A DNA stretch of 64,000 nucleotides from Rhodospirillales bacterium (GTDB taxonomy: Bacteria > Pseudomonadota > Alphaproteobacteria > JAJFIK01): the NCBI GenBank assembly GCA_021775005.1, contig JAJFIK010000018.1, positions 1 through 64,000 of the forward strand, in the 5' to 3' direction. The notes below the pieces were generated by a model. It saw nothing but the letters and a program-made list of their open reading frames with translations, made no database searches and was not told the origin of the DNA. The translations under genes were made by a program, and so were the position numbers. Position 1 is the first letter of the stretch, and each line of letters starts with the position of its first letter. This document shows positions 17,264 to 27,370 of the stretch, piece after piece.

Positions 17264-17727
17264 CGTTTCATTGTCTCCGCAGTGTCGGTCAATGTTTCCA
17301 GAAGGGATATTGCTTCAGCTGTTTGGGGCTCATTTAACCCGCTCAGGCGGCGATTGATCCAGGTTTCATGAGCCTGGGCCATGGTCTCAAACGTCGCGCG
17401 CCCGAGATAAGTTAGTTCCACATGCACGGTGCGGCGATCTTTGCTGCTGACATAGCGCCCCACAAACCCGTCGTCTTCCAACCGATCCACAATGCCGGTG
17501 ACATTACCGTTGGAAACCATCAGGGCGCGGCTCAGCTCACCCATGGTCAAATCTTTCTTTGCCCGATAAAGCGCAGCCATTACATCAAAGCGCGGCAGGG
17601 TGGTGCCGAATTCGCGCCGCAACAGCTCACGCATGTCATTTTCGATCAACCGCGAGGCGCGCAACAATCGCAGCCAAAGACGCAAGCGCTGTTTGGAAGG
17701 CGCGGTGCTGGCGGCAGCGTCGCTCAT
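17260..17727 (-). CDS. MarR-family transcriptional regulator of the anthranilate operon
   Basis: 155 residues with a winged helix-turn-helix: [30 protein letters not shown] (about 75-104) followed by the wing [15 protein letters not shown]. It is embedded in the operon, with 4-bp overlaps at both ends to the SDR and hydratase genes, so regulator level is tied to pathway expression. MarR proteins of aromatic-CoA operons are usually repressors released by the aryl-CoA thioester; that ligand is an inference here. Confidence 0.9.
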   Translation of the reverse strand: MSDAAASTAPSKQRLRLWLRLLRASRLIENDMRELLRREFGTTLPRFDVMAALYRAKKDLTMGELSRALMVSNGNVTGIVDRLEDDGFVGRYVSSKDRRTVHVELTYLGRATFETMAQAHETWINRRLSGLNEPQTAEAISLLETLTDTAETMKR

Positions 17728-18485
17728 ATTTCACCGCCGGAGATGGAGATCGCTTGCCCGGTGATTGATTTGGATTCTGCCGCGCAGAGCCAGAGTACCG
17801 TCGCGGCAACCTCTTCCGGCGCAATGATGCGCCCTTGCGGGTTGGCACCGGCCAGCGCGGCGCGCGTCTCTTCCTCTGAGCGTCCGGTTTTCTCCATTAT
17901 GTTCGCAATAGAATCAGCCAACAGCGGTGTTTCAGTGAACCCCGGACAGATCGCATTGACGGTAATGTTTTGCGTCGCGGTTTCAGTTGCCAATGCGCGG
18001 GTGAGGCCAATGACGCCGTGTTTTGCTGCGCAATAGGGCGCGGCATAAGCGTATCCCTTAAGTCCCGCGGTGGATGCCATAGTGATGATGCGCCCGCCGC
18101 TGGTTGAGCGCATGTCTTCCAGCGCCGCGCGACAGGTGAGAAAGACACCGGTGAGATTCACATCCATCATGCGCTGCCAATGGTTCAGGTCGACGCGCGC
18201 GAAGGGCGCGCTCTCTGCCGCACCTGCATTGGCAATGACGATATTCACCGGGCCGTGGGTCTTGCGCGCGCCGGCAAACATGGCGGCCACCGACGCTTCA
18301 TCGGTAACATCAGCGATGACAGCGCTGATGTTCTTCGCTTGCGCTGCAATTTCCTGTAAGGGGCCTTTGCGTCGCCCGGCGATGGTAACATTTGCGCCGA
18401 CGCCCGCGAGCGCCAAAGCGATGGCCGCGCCAACGCCGGTGCCGCCGCCCGTGACCAATGCATGTTTGTCGCTCAATTCCGCCAT
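17724..18485 (-). CDS. Short-chain dehydrogenase/reductase of the anthranilate operon
   Basis: 253 residues. NAD(P)-binding TGGGTGVGAAIALAL (about 13-27), NAG in VIANAGAAE (about 88), and the catalytic Ser-Tyr-Lys of MASTAGLKGYAYAAPYCAAKHG (Y about 155, K about 159). It would oxidise a 3-hydroxyacyl-CoA-like intermediate, or reduce a keto group, after dearomatisation. It begins 1 bp after the monooxygenase stop and is coupled to MarR by ATGA. Confidence 0.88.
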   Translation of the reverse strand: MAELSDKHALVTGGGTGVGAAIALALAGVGANVTIAGRRKGPLQEIAAQAKNISAVIADVTDEASVAAMFAGARKTHGPVNIVIANAGAAESAPFARVDLNHWQRMMDVNLTGVFLTCRAALEDMRSTSGGRIITMASTAGLKGYAYAAPYCAAKHGVIGLTRALATETATQNITVNAICPGFTETPLLADSIANIMEKTGRSEEETRAALAGANPQGRIIAPEEVAATVLWLCAAESKSITGQAISISGGEI

Positions 18486-18486
18486 G

Positions 18487-20775
18487 TCATACCCGTATCA
18501 TTTGGCTGTCATCGCGTTCCGCAAGGCGATGAAGTTGGTCGCGGCCCGGCTCATACGGTTTGGGCCAGGTGGCCAGGGTCTCCCCCAAGGCCGCCCCTGC
18601 ATGAAGCGTCCAATAGGGATTGGCCAAATGCGGTCGGGCAAGGCAGACAAGATCAGCGCGTCCCGCCATAAGGATTGAATTCACATGGTCAGGCTCGAAT
18701 ATGTTGCCCACGGCCATGGTCTTTAGGCCGGTCTCATTGCGAATGCGGTCTGAAAAGGGCGTTTGGAACATGCGGCCATAGATCGGATCGGCGCGGGTTG
18801 AAGTTTGTCCGGCGGAGACATCAATAATGTCTACCCCTGCGTCCCCCAACATTTGCGCAATGCCAACGGCGTCTTGCGGCGTGATGCCATCGCTACCGAC
18901 CCAATCATTGGCGGAGATGCGCACGGAAATGGGTTTGCCCTCGGGCCACACGGCGCGCACCGCATGAAACACTTCCAACGGAAAGCGCATGCGGTTCTCT
19001 AAGGTGCCGCCATATTCATCATCTCGCTTGTTCGTCAGCGGCGTGATGAAGGACGACATGAGGTAGCCATGGGCGTAATGAAGCTCGAGCCAGTCAAAGC
19101 CGCAACGGTTCGCCATCTCTGCAGAGGCGACAAACTGGTCGCGCACCTCAGTCATCTCAGTACGGGTCATTGCGCGCGGTGTTTGATTTTGCGGTGACCA
19201 TGGAATGGGGGAGGCGGAGATCAATTCCCAATTGCCTTCTTTGAGCGGGGCGTCCATTTTCTCCCAGCCCAATTGAGTGGACCCCTTTGGCCCGGCGTGA
19301 CCCAATTGTATGGCCATCTTGGCGTCGGTCTCTTTGTGTACAAAGTCCACGATGCGCGTCCAGGCGGCTTCATGTTCGGCCGCGTAAAGACCGGGGCAGC
19401 CCGGCGTGATGCGGCCGGTGGGGGAGACGCATGTCATTTCCGCAAATAAAAGCCCCGCGCCGCCTTTGGCTCGCTCGGCGTAGTGAACCAGGTGCCAGTC
19501 AGTGGGGCTGCCGTCGACCGCTTTGTATTGCGCCATGGGGGAGACAACGACGCGATTTTTCAGCGTTACATCGCGCAACTTAAACGGGGCGAACATGGGT
19601 GCATGAGCATCCTTTGATGTCACGCCCGCTTCAGCAAAGAACCACCTCTCTGCGCTTTCAAGCCAGTTTTTGTCCCGCAAGCGCAAGTTTTCATGGCTGA
19701 TGCGCTGGGACCGGGTCAGCAGCGAATATGTAAACTGCACCGGGTCCAGGTGAAGATAGCGCTCCACATCTTCAAACCATTCCAGCGAATTGCGCGCCGC
19801 AGATTGCAGGCGCAACACTTCCACCCGGCGTTCATCTTCATAGCGTGCAAAGGCCGCTGGCATGGTGGGCTCGCTCACAAGATAATCCGCCAGTGCGATG
19901 GCGCTTTCCATGGCAAGCTTGGTGCCGGAGCCGATAGAGAAATGCGCCGTTGCTGCCGCGTCGCCCATGAGCACAATATTTTTGTGAGACCAGCGCTCGC
20001 AAAGCACCCGCGGGAAGCTGAGCCATGCAGACCCGCGTATGTGCGCGGCGTTGCTCATAAGGGCATGACCGCCGAGGTAGTCTTTAAATAATGCTTCGCA
20101 GGTTTTGATGCTGTCTGCTTGCGACATCTCGCCAAAGCCAAAAGCGTTCCAGGTTTCTTCGCTGCATTCAACAATAAAGGTCGCGGTGTCATCGTCGAAC
20201 TGGTAGGCATGGGCCCAAACCCAGCCGTGCTTTGTGTTCTCAAAAATAAACGTAAAGGCATCATTGAATTTTTGGTTTGTGCCGAGCCAGACAAATTTGC
20301 ATTTGCGCAGATCCGTGTTGGGCTGAAACACATCCGCGTGCTCTTGGCGCACTTTTGAGTTAAGCCCGTCGCTTGCCACGATGAGATCGAAGTCAGCAAA
20401 TTCGTCGGTGGACTCAAACTCTTGCTCAAAGCGCAGCTCCACGCCGAGCTCCCGCGCGCGGGTCTGCAAAATGTTTAGGAGCTTTTTGCGTCCGATACCG
20501 CAAAAGCCATGGCCGGTGGAAACTGTGCTTGTGCCTTGATAGTGAACGGCGATGTCATCCCAATAGGCAAAATTCTCTCGGATGATTTTCCCACTTGGCA
20601 CATCATTGTTGTCAAAATTGTCCAGCGTCTCGGCTGAGAACACCACGCCCCAGCCAAAGGTGTCGTCGGGCGTATTGCGCTCGAAGACAACGATGTCGCT
20701 TTCGGGCGCGCGCAGCTTCATGGAGATGGCGAAGTAAAGACCGGCGGGGCCGCCGCCAAGACAAGCGATGCGCAT
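18487..20775 (-). CDS. abmA: Bifunctional 2-aminobenzoyl-CoA monooxygenase/reductase (salicylyl-CoA 5-hydroxylase/oxidoreductase family)
   Basis: 762 residues, matching the two-domain enzyme. Residues 1-375 are a class A flavin monooxygenase ([15 protein letters not shown] motif; GD motif in [16 protein letters not shown] near 285). Residues 385-762 are an Old Yellow Enzyme-type reductase ([40 protein letters not shown]). Characterised members hydroxylate 2-aminobenzoyl-CoA at C5 and then reduce the ring with NADH, giving a non-aromatic enamine-ketone CoA ester. ATG at 20775 directly precedes the Rossmann motif and has AAGGA upstream, so it is preferred over 20832. First gene of the operon. 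Confidence 0.9.
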   Translation of the reverse strand: MRIACLGGGPAGLYFAISMKLRAPESDIVVFERNTPDDTFGWGVVFSAETLDNFDNNDVPSGKIIRENFAYWDDIAVHYQGTSTVSTGHGFCGIGRKKLLNILQTRARELGVELRFEQEFESTDEFADFDLIVASDGLNSKVRQEHADVFQPNTDLRKCKFVWLGTNQKFNDAFTFIFENTKHGWVWAHAYQFDDDTATFIVECSEETWNAFGFGEMSQADSIKTCEALFKDYLGGHALMSNAAHIRGSAWLSFPRVLCERWSHKNIVLMGDAAATAHFSIGSGTKLAMESAIALADYLVSEPTMPAAFARYEDERRVEVLRLQSAARNSLEWFEDVERYLHLDPVQFTYSLLTRSQRISHENLRLRDKNWLESAERWFFAEAGVTSKDAHAPMFAPFKLRDVTLKNRVVVSPMAQYKAVDGSPTDWHLVHYAERAKGGAGLLFAEMTCVSPTGRITPGCPGLYAAEHEAAWTRIVDFVHKETDAKMAIQLGHAGPKGSTQLGWEKMDAPLKEGNWELISASPIPWSPQNQTPRAMTRTEMTEVRDQFVASAEMANRCGFDWLELHYAHGYLMSSFITPLTNKRDDEYGGTLENRMRFPLEVFHAVRAVWPEGKPISVRISANDWVGSDGITPQDAVGIAQMLGDAGVDIIDVSAGQTSTRADPIYGRMFQTPFSDRIRNETGLKTMAVGNIFEPDHVNSILMAGRADLVCLARPHLANPYWTLHAGAALGETLATWPKPYEPGRDQLHRLAERDDSQMIRV

Positions 20776-20893
20776 GGGATTTGATCCTTCGCCGAGCCGA
20801 TCCGAGGTCGAAATAGACTGCGGCAGAACCAAAACTATTTCAAGCTTAAAGCATTAACCAAATTAACGGGGATTTCCCGGGGATAAAAAGGGC

Positions 20894-23674
20894 CTAGACC
20901 CGGAGGACCAGTCGCGCCATCTGTCGGCTGAGAGCCGCCATGCCTTGCCACGGATTGACGTGATTGATGTTCATGAAGTCGTCGTCGCCAAGCTCAAACC
21001 CGTCCATGGGCATTAGCTCGATGTCTGCATTGGCTCTAAGGCGCGCGAGCAATTCTTCAAAGCGGTCGCCTTGATATTCAGCTGCCAGGGCACGCGTCAT
21101 AGTTTGGTCTGCCGGATGAATGAAACAGATAACCCGATCAGCCACTTCTTTTAGGGCCGCCGCCCCCCTGAACCAATCGTCGAGCTCTTCGAATTTGAAA
21201 TCCACGTCGCCCAAATAGGTGCGCGCGATTTCATAGTCGCGGTCCTTTTCCCACTTGGGGCGCAGGCGCCTGCGCGTGCTGTCATCATTGTGCGCCCAAA
21301 GACCGCCGCTTTCCGCGTCCCAATCAAACTCAGGATCAAGCTCGCCCGTACTTTGCGGCTTGATGCGCCCGGAAAAGTGGTCCCTGCTGAGATTGAGATC
21401 ACCCTTTGGCGGCGTCACGCTGATGTGCATGGGGTCAAGCTCATAGATCACAATCGGCATGCGCATGCCGACCGATTTGCAAGTGTCGCGAACAAAGGCG
21501 CAAACATCGCTAATACCCGCGCAACTGATCGCCGGCAGCCCTACATTGAGGCACCGCACATCATAACCCATTGTTTGGGCCTCTTGTTCAAACTCCAGCG
21601 GCGCAAGGGCACGATAAACCCCCGACGAGCCGATGATCATAATCGTGGGTTTTTTCTCCGCTGCGATATAGCCTGGGAAGCGGTCAATAAATTGCAATGC
21701 GCGGTTGGCGCGACGCTGCCCAAGCTCTGGTTTTGCCGGTTTCACTAAACCGCTGACGGCGCGCAATCCCTTGTGTAAGGCTGCGCTCAGGCGCGAAAGG
21801 AGGCCGCTCTCGCTATTGTGCCTCAGTGAGGACGCATCCAGCCGTTCCACCATGTCGCGGAAGGAAAGCTGCGATAGCTCCACCACGATGTCCTGATCAA
21901 GGGGGACGGCATAGGTGCGTTCAATCTCCGCCGTGAGGCTAACAAAGGAAAGTGAATCCATCCCCGCTGCAATCAGCGATGGCGCACTTAAGATGCGATC
22001 ACGGCTCAAAGCCGGCGACACTTGAAGCACCGCACTCATCAAGCGCTCTTGCTCCTGCGTCAGGGGCTCAAGGTTTTGGCTCTCGCTTTGCTCGCTAGCG
22101 AACGAAGCCTTGATGGTTGCGGCAATGGACTTGCGATCAATTTTTCCCGCCGCGCTGATGGGAAAAGTTTCGATGCAAACCACCCGCGACGGCACCATAT
22201 AGATCGGCAATTCGGTACGAACTGCGGTGATGATTTTGTCTGTATCCGCGCTGTTGCATTCAAGCGCCGCCACAATGGAGGTGCGCGCAGGTTCATCCGG
22301 CGGCCAGGCAAGCGCAATGGCGTTCACGTTGCCCGCCGCCTCACGCAGCACGGCTTCAATGGCCCCCAGCTCCACGCGATAGCCGCGGATCTTCACTTGG
22401 TTATCCATGCGCCCGATGATGTGAATGACGCCATTGGGTTCGCGAACAACCTGGTCCCCGGTGCGATAATAAAGCCCTTCTCTATCGGGCAGTGAGACAA
22501 AACTCTTGGCGCTGCGACCTGGATCATTCAAATAGCCACTGGCCACTTGCGGCCCGCACAAAAGCAATTCGCCTGGCTCGCCGTCAGGCACCTCGGCAAG
22601 GGCTTCATCGTGCACCGTCAAAGACATATTCGGGAACGCCGTGCCGATGGGAATGGATGGCTTGGCCGTGACCGCGCTTTGATCGCCTTGCGGTAAGACA
22701 TATCGCGCGCAAACAATGGTTGCCTCGGTCGGGCCGTACCAATTCTCCACGCTGCCATTTGGCGCAGCAACCGCCCATTCCAATGCAAGAGCGGTGGGCA
22801 GCATCTCGCCACAAAACAGTGACGATCGAAGAGACGGAAATGCGCCTGCGGTCAGATCCCCCTGGCTGCGAATAAGAAACCCCATGGACGGCACGGTGAA
22901 CCAGCAGGTAATGGCATGATCGCGAATGAAATCCGCAGGCCGCGCCAGCTCATGCTGTGTCGGCACAAAGAGGTGCGCGCCGGTGCTCCAACAAACATAA
23001 ATATCATGCACCGATGGATCAAACGTCAGCCCGAACGTTTGGCTGAACCGATCATCGGGCCGCGCGCCAATCATATCTTTGGCGGCATCTACATAGGCGG
23101 TCAGATTGCTGTGGCTGATGGGCACGCCCTTGGGCTCACCGGTGCTGCCTGAGGTAAAAAGGATGTAAGCCAGCCGATGCGCATCGATTTCCGTTACAGG
23201 CAAAGCCAAGTTGGCTGCAGCAGTAAGATGAAAGTCTGCTTTACGATCAAAGCAAGGCAAGAGCGTTAGTGCCTTACCACGTTCTGTTTTCATCAGCGCT
23301 TTGATTTCTGCGCGTTGGCCAACGGTTGCGCCACATATAATGTGTTGCGCTTGTGACCTTCGAAGCAGCTCTTCGTTTCGCTTGGCCGGGTTTTCAGAAT
23401 TGATGGGACAATAGGTGTGACCGCGCAGAAGACAGGCCAAAATACCGAGATATGACGACAAGTGCCGGTCTGCAATAATGGCGGTGACCGGCGGCGTGCC
23501 ACCGGAATTCGCCGGGGGAAGTTTTTCAGCCAGGGCTTGCGCAGCACCAAGAAGCTCGCCGTAGCTCCAGGTTTCTCCATCGATAGTGAGCGCAGGGCGA
23601 TCAGGTGTCGCTACGGCGTGGCGCACAATCGCGTGGCAGACAGACCAAGTTTCCTCAGACATCATGGGCGGCAT
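20894..23674 (-). CDS. Three-domain protein: amino-acid adenylation domain - carrier protein - SGNH-hydrolase-like domain
   Basis: 926 residues. The A domain (about 1-515) has LFTSGSTGEPKGVPIS, FDPSVHDIY with the Asp that binds an alpha-amino group, WYGPTEATIV, GRMDNQVKIRGYRVELG and the catalytic Lys of AAGKIDRKS. A carrier domain follows (about 530-610) with the phosphopantetheine Ser574 in GMDSLS. After a linker, residues 670-926 look SGNH/DltD-like: IMIIGSSGVYRAL near 676, CLNVGLPAISCAG near 707, and a late NINHVNPWQG around 905. The order mirrors DltA-DltC-DltD. No condensation domain and no membrane segment. The ATGs at 23665/23662 are equally plausible starts. The gene overlaps the upstream sulfotransferase by up to 20 bp. 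Confidence 0.8.
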   Translation of the reverse strand: MPPMMSEETWSVCHAIVRHAVATPDRPALTIDGETWSYGELLGAAQALAEKLPPANSGGTPPVTAIIADRHLSSYLGILACLLRGHTYCPINSENPAKRNEELLRRSQAQHIICGATVGQRAEIKALMKTERGKALTLLPCFDRKADFHLTAAANLALPVTEIDAHRLAYILFTSGSTGEPKGVPISHSNLTAYVDAAKDMIGARPDDRFSQTFGLTFDPSVHDIYVCWSTGAHLFVPTQHELARPADFIRDHAITCWFTVPSMGFLIRSQGDLTAGAFPSLRSSLFCGEMLPTALALEWAVAAPNGSVENWYGPTEATIVCARYVLPQGDQSAVTAKPSIPIGTAFPNMSLTVHDEALAEVPDGEPGELLLCGPQVASGYLNDPGRSAKSFVSLPDREGLYYRTGDQVVREPNGVIHIIGRMDNQVKIRGYRVELGAIEAVLREAAGNVNAIALAWPPDEPARTSIVAALECNSADTDKIITAVRTELPIYMVPSRVVCIETFPISAAGKIDRKSIAATIKASFASEQSESQNLEPLTQEQERLMSAVLQVSPALSRDRILSAPSLIAAGMDSLSFVSLTAEIERTYAVPLDQDIVVELSQLSFRDMVERLDASSLRHNSESGLLSRLSAALHKGLRAVSGLVKPAKPELGQRRANRALQFIDRFPGYIAAEKKPTIMIIGSSGVYRALAPLEFEQEAQTMGYDVRCLNVGLPAISCAGISDVCAFVRDTCKSVGMRMPIVIYELDPMHISVTPPKGDLNLSRDHFSGRIKPQSTGELDPEFDWDAESGGLWAHNDDSTRRRLRPKWEKDRDYEIARTYLGDVDFKFEELDDWFRGAAALKEVADRVICFIHPADQTMTRALAAEYQGDRFEELLARLRANADIELMPMDGFELGDDDFMNINHVNPWQGMAALSRQMARLVLRV

Positions 23675-24737
23675 CGCCTTGGGGTTTGGCTTGTGGATTG
23701 TCGCCGCTCACAAGGGCAGGAGCATCCGCTTCCACCTTCACCGCGAAACTGGTTTGCACTGTGGAGTAAAACGGCCGCTTCTCACCGTTCATGAGGCGCT
23801 CAATCGGTTCAAGCAGTTGCTGCCTCATCATGCGCAAGGCTGAGCGCTTCGCCGCAACGCCAAAGTCGAGAGCGTATCCAAACCGCGCCATCAAGTCGCC
23901 CAAATAGGCTTCGGTCATTTTGATCTGGCCGCGGGAAAGCGTTTTGCGATACTTGCCGAAATTTGATGACATCAACGGTCTGGCGAGGTTTTCGCGCGCC
24001 GTGCCTTTGCGCGCAAATTTCGCTGTGTCCTGATTTTCGTGGAAGCTGAGCATAGAGTCTTCAAATGTGATGCCGAGAAATTCGCATAGCGAAACCAAAA
24101 CCCGCCGGGGGTCGCTTACCAAATCCTCATAGCGCTGGAACTTGACACGCTCCGGCCCCAAGAGAGCCAAAGTTTGAAGGCCGCCAATTTGATCCTCGCG
24201 CCAGACCGTCAAGGCATTGCGGTTGGAACCGAACTTGTTACTGAGCCATACGTTCTTCAATGCTTTGGCGGAGGCGAGATAGTCGCGAGGGTCGCGCACT
24301 TGGAAGATAAATTTCGCGTCAGGAAAGCATGAGAGAATAAACGGCATGGTCTTATGGAGATTATTCTCCTTGATAAAGATCAGTTCGGCCCCGGGCTTGG
24401 GGTCAAGGCGCGCGTGCACATAGCGATAAACCTTGCACGGGTCCGCATCGCTGGTGTCCAGCCATGTCGCCAGATTTGCGGCCACCTCTTCTGAGTGAAC
24501 GCGGGCTACTGTGGTGACCAGATGGCGCTTAATCTTTTCCCACGCAGGCGCGGCTGCCCCCAACCCCAACATGGTGTGATGGTTCTGGATAAAATCGCGC
24601 CCCAGGTGAAACGGCGGCGGCGCGCTAACCTGGCTATGAGAACCGAGAATCGCGCTCATGAGGTTTGACCCGCTTCGCTCAGAGCAAATCAGAAAAGCGA
24701 ACTTGGTGCCGCCTGTGTCTGGCATCGGATCAGTCAT
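23655..24737 (-). CDS. Sulfotransferase family protein
   Basis: 360 residues. The 5'-phosphosulfate-binding loop is FLICSERSGSNLMSAIL near the N-terminus (about 14-30) and the 3'-phosphate motif is QVRDPRDYLASAKAL (about 144-158). It would transfer sulfate from PAPS to a hydroxyl or amine acceptor in the cytosol. The stop lies inside the start region of the adenylation-carrier-SGNH gene, so the two are co-transcribed and likely act in one pathway. The acceptor is unknown. LPS, capsule, lipid or a carrier-bound intermediate are all possible. Confidence 0.85.
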   Translation of the reverse strand: MTDPMPDTGGTKFAFLICSERSGSNLMSAILGSHSQVSAPPPFHLGRDFIQNHHTMLGLGAAAPAWEKIKRHLVTTVARVHSEEVAANLATWLDTSDADPCKVYRYVHARLDPKPGAELIFIKENNLHKTMPFILSCFPDAKFIFQVRDPRDYLASAKALKNVWLSNKFGSNRNALTVWREDQIGGLQTLALLGPERVKFQRYEDLVSDPRRVLVSLCEFLGITFEDSMLSFHENQDTAKFARKGTARENLARPLMSSNFGKYRKTLSRGQIKMTEAYLGDLMARFGYALDFGVAAKRSALRMMRQQLLEPIERLMNGEKRPFYSTVQTSFAVKVEADAPALVSGDNPQAKPQGDAAHDV

Positions 24738-24886
24738 CGTCCGCTCATGGTTGAGGGGTTTCTCATTGCCGCTTAGGAACTTGGATAAATACTCGCCCGC
24801 GGTGGGTCAAGCAAGGCGCTGGGCAGGGTTAAGCGCGAGCGCTGCGAGTTCAGTTACATGGACATCCCGCAACCAATCACCCTAGA

Positions 24887-25858
24887 TTGCAGCGAACGCA
24901 AGAGCCAAAGGAACGTGCCGCTGTGGCTGAGGCCCCTATAAAAATTATTGCCATATCAGGGACCGGCCGTACCGGCAGCACTTTGTTCGCGCTTTTGCTC
25001 AGCCAGCAGGCGGGCGTGTTCAATTTGGGTCAGCTGCGTGATCTCTGGTGGGCTTATGGCGAGGCGGCTCCTTGTAGCTGCCAAAATCCGCTAACCTCCT
25101 GCCCCGTCCATAGACCGGCAATGACGGAAGTGTTTGGGCCCGACGTCTCGCAAGGGTTAAAGCAAATGGACGAAGGCACCCGCGCGTTCATCCAGGATGC
25201 CAAGTCGTTGCGCCATTGGGACAGCGCTGAAACCCGGCACAGCTTGCGCGACCGGCACCGTTACTTGGTCGATACCCTTGGGAAAACATTGACGGCCTTT
25301 GTTCGCACAACCGGGTGTCATACGTTTATTGACGCTTCTAAGGCCCCCGAAATGGCATTGGCGTTCAGTCTCGTTGAAGGGGTCGACCTCAAGGTTCTTA
25401 ATCTGGTGCGGGACCCTCGCGCCGTGGTGTCCAGTTGGCACAAGAAAACCAAACAATTTCGCACTGCGATCAGTTTCGCCGCCCAATGGGCATTGCGCCA
25501 AAGGCAGCTCGAACAATGGGCACCGGCCCTCAGCGCAGATTTTCTGCGCGTCCGCTATGAAGATTTTGCTGCCCGCCCGCAAGATACCCTGAATGCCATA
25601 TCTGCCTGGGCAGGGATGCCTTTGGCGGACGATTTGTTTGTCTCACCCGACGAGGTGTCGCTAAGTTGGGGCAGGCAGCACCTTTATCCGCGCGCCAATG
25701 AGCGTTTGCTTGCTGAGCGCCAAACCCAAGTTATCATACAGCCTTCGGATGGTTGGCGCGGCTCGGGTAATCTGCCGTTGCATCTGATCGCACTTGCGTT
25801 CAGTGCCCCGCAAGGATGGCGCTACGTTTTTGATAAGCGCCAGGGGCCGGACGCCTAA
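24887..25858 (+). CDS. Second sulfotransferase family protein, divergent from the first
   Basis: 323 residues. The P-loop is ISGTGRTGSTLFALLLSQ (about 24-41), the 3'-phosphate motif LVRDPRAVVSSWHKK (about 176-190), and a C-terminal RYEDFAARP segment follows. A Cys-rich stretch (CSCQNPLTSCPVH, about 64-76) sits after the P-loop and occurs in a subgroup of bacterial sulfotransferases. GTG at 24923 is an alternative start closer to the fold. The 149-bp divergent region with the first sulfotransferase suggests shared control. It overlaps the stop of the VWA gene by 4 bp. Confidence 0.83.
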   Translation: MQRTQEPKERAAVAEAPIKIIAISGTGRTGSTLFALLLSQQAGVFNLGQLRDLWWAYGEAAPCSCQNPLTSCPVHRPAMTEVFGPDVSQGLKQMDEGTRAFIQDAKSLRHWDSAETRHSLRDRHRYLVDTLGKTLTAFVRTTGCHTFIDASKAPEMALAFSLVEGVDLKVLNLVRDPRAVVSSWHKKTKQFRTAISFAAQWALRQRQLEQWAPALSADFLRVRYEDFAARPQDTLNAISAWAGMPLADDLFVSPDEVSLSWGRQHLYPRANERLLAERQTQVIIQPSDGWRGSGNLPLHLIALAFSAPQGWRYVFDKRQGPDA

Positions 25859-27237
25859 GGCGCTGCGAATGTAAACTGGTGCGAAACTTCCGCGCCGGCA
25901 TCAAGCTCAATGTCAATTTCCTGCTCTTCACCTTGATAGCTGCCCACAAGGCGGTAGGTCCCTGCGCTTAGGAGAAACGCCGTGTCGCGTCGCACCTCGC
26001 GCGCCACAGATCGGGCGCCGTCCACGCCAGCGGAAAACACAGTCCAACTGACATGGCGAGCGGTGGCCGCGCCGGTGGGGCCAAGGCCCGAAACGCTAAT
26101 AAGCCCGGCATTCAAATCAATGACCTGCGCGCTGTGTTCGCCAACCTCAAAGACAGCCACAAATGAGACTTCCAAATCCTCAGCGCTGACCTCGCCCGCA
26201 TAAGTGCCCGCCGGTAGTGTAATGGAGACGGCATCTCCGGCTTCCCGCGCGACGCTGCGTCCATCGGGCGTCGAAAAAGACCACGAGAGGCGCTGCTCAA
26301 AAGCAGGCAAGCCCGTCGCCAATTGACTGGAAAAATCTAGCGTGCCCGTGGCGAACACCACGTCCACTTGCAGCGGTTCGGTGTCAATGACCTCGAACAT
26401 GTGCGTGATGCCTGTGTCGCCGCGCTGGCCTGCGACGCGATAGCTGCCGGGCACAAGAGCGATGTCAGCCTCAGCGGCGATACCGATCCATACGCGATCG
26501 TCTGTCTGGGTGTCATAGACATTCCATGAGACATTGTCGCTCAGTAAAGCCCCATCTCCATCTACGGCGCGCAATGTCACGTTGCGATTTGCCACCGCAC
26601 TCTGCATCACCGTGCCCATGGCCTCGCCCAGCGCACCCGCTGTATCAGCTGTGATAAAAAGCCCGCCGGTTTCATCAGCGATGCAACGCAAGGAACTCAC
26701 ATCCTCCTCGCCCAGATCGAAGCCAACAACATGGGCGCGCAAATTGATGCCCGAGGCGGCAAGTTCTGCCGCCGCAGCGCACGGGTCCGCATGGCAAGTT
26801 TCAAGGCCATCGGTGAGAAGAATTACCGTGCCTGGGCGTTCACTTGCGGAGATCACCGCCGCAGCCTGACGCAATGATGCGGTGATAGGCGTTTTCCCAA
26901 GCGGTCGCACCGCATTAATACCATCGTTTACCGCGTCCAAGGTGCCGGATGCGATGGGGGCCAACATTTCGATGTCTGTGCAGTCCCCTTCGCGCCGATG
27001 GCCATAGGCCATGAGACCGAGAGCATTTTCGCCGTCCCATGTGCTCAGAAGTTCAGCAATCACGTCCCGCGCAATTTCATATTTCGCGATGCCGTCGATT
27101 TGGCCCCACATGCTGCCAGACGAATCAAGCACCAAAAGCACCTGCTCGCCCGGTTCGATCAGATCATCTTGCGCTATTGAACTGGGCGCAGCTCCCCCCA
27201 TCACAAGCAGTGACAGGACTAAAGGCAAAAACCGCAT
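25855..27237 (-). CDS. Exported von Willebrand factor A (VWA) domain protein
   Basis: 460 residues. The ATG at 27237 (GGAG-type site upstream) opens a signal peptide, MRFLPLVLSLLVMGGAAPSSIAQ. The VWA domain (about 25-215) carries the MIDAS motif DSSGSMW and the later ILLTDGLETC (metal-binding Thr/Asp). Residues 220-460 form two or three beta-rich repeats (NVTLRAVDGDGALLSDNVSWNVYD; LSWSFSTPDGR; VSWTVFSAGVDGARSV), similar to periplasmic CoxL/YfbK-type scaffolds. It probably binds a protein partner or divalent metal outside the cytoplasm. No partner genes such as MoxR are nearby. Confidence 0.82.
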   Translation of the reverse strand: MRFLPLVLSLLVMGGAAPSSIAQDDLIEPGEQVLLVLDSSGSMWGQIDGIAKYEIARDVIAELLSTWDGENALGLMAYGHRREGDCTDIEMLAPIASGTLDAVNDGINAVRPLGKTPITASLRQAAAVISASERPGTVILLTDGLETCHADPCAAAAELAASGINLRAHVVGFDLGEEDVSSLRCIADETGGLFITADTAGALGEAMGTVMQSAVANRNVTLRAVDGDGALLSDNVSWNVYDTQTDDRVWIGIAAEADIALVPGSYRVAGQRGDTGITHMFEVIDTEPLQVDVVFATGTLDFSSQLATGLPAFEQRLSWSFSTPDGRSVAREAGDAVSITLPAGTYAGEVSAEDLEVSFVAVFEVGEHSAQVIDLNAGLISVSGLGPTGAATARHVSWTVFSAGVDGARSVAREVRRDTAFLLSAGTYRLVGSYQGEEQEIDIELDAGAEVSHQFTFAAP

Positions 27238-27370
27238 GACTCTCTCCACTTTGAGGCAATGATTTGAGTGGCATTCCGGCAATAATATACACCGCGGCAT
27301 TAAATCTTGTTAAGGGAGCAAAAATTGATCGCCTTTTTGCTCCCGTCTTCGCTGTGTCTTACGGCATACT

